A stretch of DNA of 64,000 nucleotides from Amycolatopsis sp. WQ 127309 (GTDB taxonomy: Bacteria > Actinomycetota > Actinomycetes > Mycobacteriales > Pseudonocardiaceae). A program made the position numbers and the translations under genes. This document shows positions 62,301-64,000 of the stretch, one piece after another. Every line of letters begins with the position of its first letter. The stretch's first letter is position 1. The stretch lies in NCBI RefSeq assembly GCF_023023025.1, contig NZ_CP095481.1, positions 4,836,001 through 4,900,000 of the forward strand. Direction: 5' to 3'. Under the pieces are notes generated by a model, which did no database searches, was not told the origin of the DNA, and was given only the letters and a program-made list of their open reading frames with translations.

Positions 62301-63375
62301 CGTCCCGTGGCTGCGGCTGCTGGGCGCCCGGGTCGGCCGCGGCGCCGAGGTGTCGACCGCCGGGCACCTCGACCCGGACCTGCTCACCCTGGGCAGCGAA
62401 AGCTTCGTCGCGGACATGGCGACCGTCGGCGCGGCGACCTTCGCCCGCGGCCGCGTCGCGTTCCTCACCACCGACGTCGGCCGGCGCGCGTTCGTCGGCA
62501 ACGCGTCGGTCGTCCCGGCCGGGACGGAGCTGGGTGACGGCTCCCTGGTCGGCGTCGGCACGGTGCCGCCGGGGCAGCACGTGCCGGGCGACTCGTCGTG
62601 GCTCGGCTCGCCCGCGATGCACCTGCCGCGGCGGCAGGACAGCGGCGACTTCCCGGAGGAGCAGACGTTCCGCCCGCCGCGTCGCGTGGTCCGGCAGCGG
62701 CTCGCCATCGAGTTCGCGCGCGCCACGCTGCCCGCGTCCCTGCTGGCGCTGAGCTTCTACCTGTTCCTGCTGACGTTGTCCGGGCTCGCGTTCGGCCGGG
62801 ACCTGCCGGTGCCGGCCCTGGTGTCGCCGCTGGTCGCGATGGCGTCGGGGCTCGGCGTGATCGGGTTCTGCGCGGCGACGAAGCGCAACGTCATCGGGGA
62901 GTACACCGCGCGCGTCGAGCCGCTGTGGAGCCCGTTCGTGCGGCGCAGCGAGTTCGTCACCGGCCTGTACGAGTCGGCCGCCGTCCCGGCCGGGCTCGGC
63001 ATGCTCGTCGGGACGCCGATGCTGCCGCCGCTGCTGCGCTGGTTCGGCGCCCGGATCGGGCGGCGGACGTGGCTCGGCACGACCTACCTCACCGAGTTCG
63101 ACCTGGTCCACGTCGGCGACGACGCCACGATCGGCACCGAGGTTTCGTTGCAGACTCATCTGTTCGAGGACCGGGTGATGAAGATGTCCGTCGTGACCGT
63201 CGGCGACGGCGCGACCGTGGGCACCCGCGCGATCGTGCTCTACGACGCGGTCGTCGGCGACGGCGTCTCCCTCGGGTCGCTGTCGCTGCTGATGAAGGGC
63301 GAGCACCTCGGCTCGCGCACCTCCTGGCGCGGCATCCCCGCGCAACTCCTTACGCTGAAAGGACTTCCGGCGTGA
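59395..63375 (+). CDS. Pls/PosA-family membrane-bound nonribosomal peptide synthetase
   Basis: A 1326-residue single-module synthetase. An adenylation domain (about 20-510; YIIYTSGSSGRPKG, NTYGPTEATVT, YRTGDLG, PSGKVDRREL) and a carrier domain (LGGHSLLA, Ser566) are followed by six membrane segments alternating with three left-handed beta-helix-like domains (LGARVGKRAVI, LGARVGRGAEV, FGARIGRRTWL). This is the architecture of epsilon-poly-L-lysine synthetase and relatives, which polymerise one amino acid without a thioesterase. A manual alignment to GrsA reads the pocket as about DFEYLGTVTK. GTG 59395 or 59398 follows GGAGG. Confidence 0.9.
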   Translation: MVFTDFTSDFAVGTKTPTRVRKPIRRMHHVFERTADVVPDAIAVETGGESLSYAELDRRANRLAHHLRASGVRRGSRVAILVERSAHTYVCLLGIGKAGGVFVPIDPASPADRIAYITEDSRADLLLTTATLAGRTGDAACPVLDLADVPGGGRDDRPDLREDDLLDPDPSAYIIYTSGSSGRPKGVEVAQRSIRNFLDVVPDLYDVRPDDRVYQGMTISFDFSIEEIWPTWAVGATLVAGPEDSRRLGAELAEFLTERRITVLYCVPTLLATIPHELPLLRNLLVGGEACPRQLVDRWAGPGRRILNTYGPTEATVTATWCELLPGRPVTIGVPVPTYTVVLLDDDRRPVPDGEVGEICIGGPGVAKGYVGRPELTADKFFDYRGERVYRTGDLGKRWDNGEIEYLGRADAEVKIRGHRVDLGEIESVLLADAHVAAAAAAMVEVTPGAPELVGYVVSTSDEASAGDETELFRRLRETLREQVPAYMVPGFFVTLPQLPMMPSGKVDRRELPVPEGRKRTTDGPVVAPEGDAEELLARVWAEAFAMAPEDLSVTADFFTDLGGHSLLAATVVSRLREHDAGAGIAVRDLYAHPQVRDLAAHIGKPAAAPAGEPRYEPLRHGARRIAAAGAAQTAVIYLLLLVITLPVAYVYTWNNGDVSVPVLAQLLVAILVSYLGVRWLVPLLVVRPLSAGIRPGRYRLWGPTYLRLWTLDLLLSVGPLPVVSGSGLMPLYLRLLGARVGKRAVIATSSVSLPSLVRIGDDAAIGYGAVLRPWRVEDGWVTVGEITVGDRAFVGANAVLEPGSSVGADAALAEQSMLGRGESVPDGQRWSGSPPERVDALSPAVEDMLGEPPVARGWHVHQILLTLLGLGALEVGAICLILPSVALVWWALLGWGVLAGVVATLLAGPVFVLTVCVVVALGRRLVLPATPIGVHPVRSGLGVRKWVADKLLEFSLTFTNSLYATLYTVPWLRLLGARVGRGAEVSTAGHLDPDLLTLGSESFVADMATVGAATFARGRVAFLTTDVGRRAFVGNASVVPAGTELGDGSLVGVGTVPPGQHVPGDSSWLGSPAMHLPRRQDSGDFPEEQTFRPPRRVVRQRLAIEFARATLPASLLALSFYLFLLTLSGLAFGRDLPVPALVSPLVAMASGLGVIGFCAATKRNVIGEYTARVEPLWSPFVRRSEFVTGLYESAAVPAGLGMLVGTPMLPPLLRWFGARIGRRTWLGTTYLTEFDLVHVGDDATIGTEVSLQTHLFEDRVMKMSVVTVGDGATVGTRAIVLYDAVVGDGVSLGSLSLLMKGEHLGSRTSWRGIPAQLLTLKGLPA

Positions 63376-64000
63376 ACACCGCACTGCTGATGTCGGGCGC
63401 CCACCACTTCCGCGTCGACTACGAGATCAACCCGTACATGGACACGGCGGTCCAGCCGGACGTCGCGGCCGCCGTGGCCGAGCACGACGCGCTCGTGGCC
63501 GCACACCTGGCCGCCGGGCGCAAGGTCGAGTTCCTCGACCCGGCGCCGGAGTGCCCGGACATGGTCTACACGGCCAACGCCGCCGTCGCGCGCGGCGGCC
63601 GGGCCGTGCTGGCGAACCTGCCGCCGGAGCGTCGCGACGAGACGCCGTACCACCGGGAGTGGTTCCGCGCCAAGGGTTTCGAAGTCGTCGAGAGCCCGTA
63701 CGCGTTCAGCGGGCAGGGTGACGCGCTGGCGTACGGCGACCTGCTGCTGGCCGGCTACGGGCAGCGCACCGACCGCCGCGCGCACGACGTCGTCGCCGAC
63801 GCGCTCGGCTACGACATCGTGCCGCTGCGCACGACCGGGCCGCGCTGGTACGACCTGGACCTCGCGGTCGCCGTCGTCACACCCGACGTCCTCGCGTTCT
63901 GCCCGGCCGCGCTCGACGAGCCGAGCCAGGCCCGGCTGCGGGAGCTGGGCGGCACGCTCATCGAGGTCACCGAGGCCGAGGCCGAGCGGTTCGCGCTGAA
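63372..64000 (+). CDS. DDAH/amidinotransferase-family protein (partial)
   Basis: The first 209 residues are in the window. ALLMSGAHHFRVDYEINPYM, CPDMVYTANAAVARGG and FSGQGDALAYGDLLLAGYGQRT match dimethylarginine dimethylaminohydrolase-like proteins, which convert methylarginines to citrulline. The motif that normally holds the catalytic histidine (YHLDT) reads Y160-D161-L-D-L, so this residue is aspartate. GTG 63372 overlaps the synthetase stop (GTGA), so the two are translationally coupled and likely act in one pathway. The nucleophilic Cys region lies beyond the window. Confidence 0.85.
   Translation, partial: MNTALLMSGAHHFRVDYEINPYMDTAVQPDVAAAVAEHDALVAAHLAAGRKVEFLDPAPECPDMVYTANAAVARGGRAVLANLPPERRDETPYHREWFRAKGFEVVESPYAFSGQGDALAYGDLLLAGYGQRTDRRAHDVVADALGYDIVPLRTTGPRWYDLDLAVAVVTPDVLAFCPAALDEPSQARLRELGGTLIEVTEAEAERFAL

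Noticed and set aside
59209..63384. 1391-residue open frame antisense to the Pls gene
   Set aside because: An artefact of high GC; composition is Arg/Gly/His/Asp-rich without domains, while the plus strand has clear NRPS motifs.

Overview
The window is high-GC DNA with dense, often overlapping genes and frequent GTG starts. A WhiG-type sigma factor, a GlnR-style amtB-glnK-glnD operon, DUF2469, bacterial Ku and a Pls/PosA-type synthetase all point to a filamentous actinomycete, most likely a member of the Pseudonocardiaceae such as Amycolatopsis. That assignment is an inference from gene content and style. No rRNA, tRNA, CRISPR array or insertion sequence was recognised.

Layout. 0-7.2 kb: accessory metabolism and regulation (beta-lactamase-fold protein, VOC protein, SDR/LysR pair, SigJ-like ECF sigma factor, FhuF-like Fe-S protein), a 760-bp non-coding stretch with ten perfect 8-bp repeats, and an RlmA-type rRNA methyltransferase. 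7.2-11.5 kb: nitrogen operon amtB-glnK-glnD behind GlnR-like half-sites, closed by a strong terminator. 11.5-14.1 kb: TetR-controlled operon with a membrane protein and an FAD monooxygenase. 14.2-15.9 kb: a lower-GC DUF262/DUF1524 putative defence nuclease. 15.9-17.8 kb: a diguanylate cyclase and, divergent from it, an array of seven micro-ORFs. 17.8-23.3 kb: TetR/SDR pair, Ku, and an ABC exporter with MarR. 23.3-32.7 kb: core genes ffh, amidohydrolase, two CPBP proteases, rpsP-khpA-rimM-trmD, rplS, lepB, rnhB, DUF2469. 32.8-38.1 kb: yraN-comM-dprA, a XerC-like recombinase and whiG. 38.1-44.4 kb: M23 peptidase and rpsB-tsf-pyrH-frr-cdsA. 44.3-59 kb: regulators facing their probable targets (LysR/MFS, PadR, Lrp/transketolase-like), a lipoprotein, a glycosyltransferase, rlmN, an Eis-like acetyltransferase and a TerD-like protein. 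59.4-64 kb: a Pls/PosA-family membrane NRPS translationally coupled to a DDAH-family protein cut by the window edge.

The most unusual object is at 17346-17762. Seven tandem units, 62-67 bp apart, each carry a Shine-Dalgarno sequence, an ATG or GTG start and a six-codon ORF for the same peptide, MRNRES, then TGA. Every base difference among the seven ORFs is a synonymous third-position change or an ATG/GTG start swap, so selection appears to act on the peptide. No same-strand gene follows directly, so it does not look like a leader-peptide attenuator. I know of no described system with this form.

The window is also rich in palindromic operator candidates next to regulator genes (TetR 14046-14081, MarR 23192-23215, LysR 45321-45339, PadR 49075-49084, an ECF promoter at 4036-4062 and GlnR sites at 7255-7324), and in two pairs of exact DnaA-box sequences. 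Two enzymes, RNase HII and the DDAH-like protein, lack conserved motif residues.
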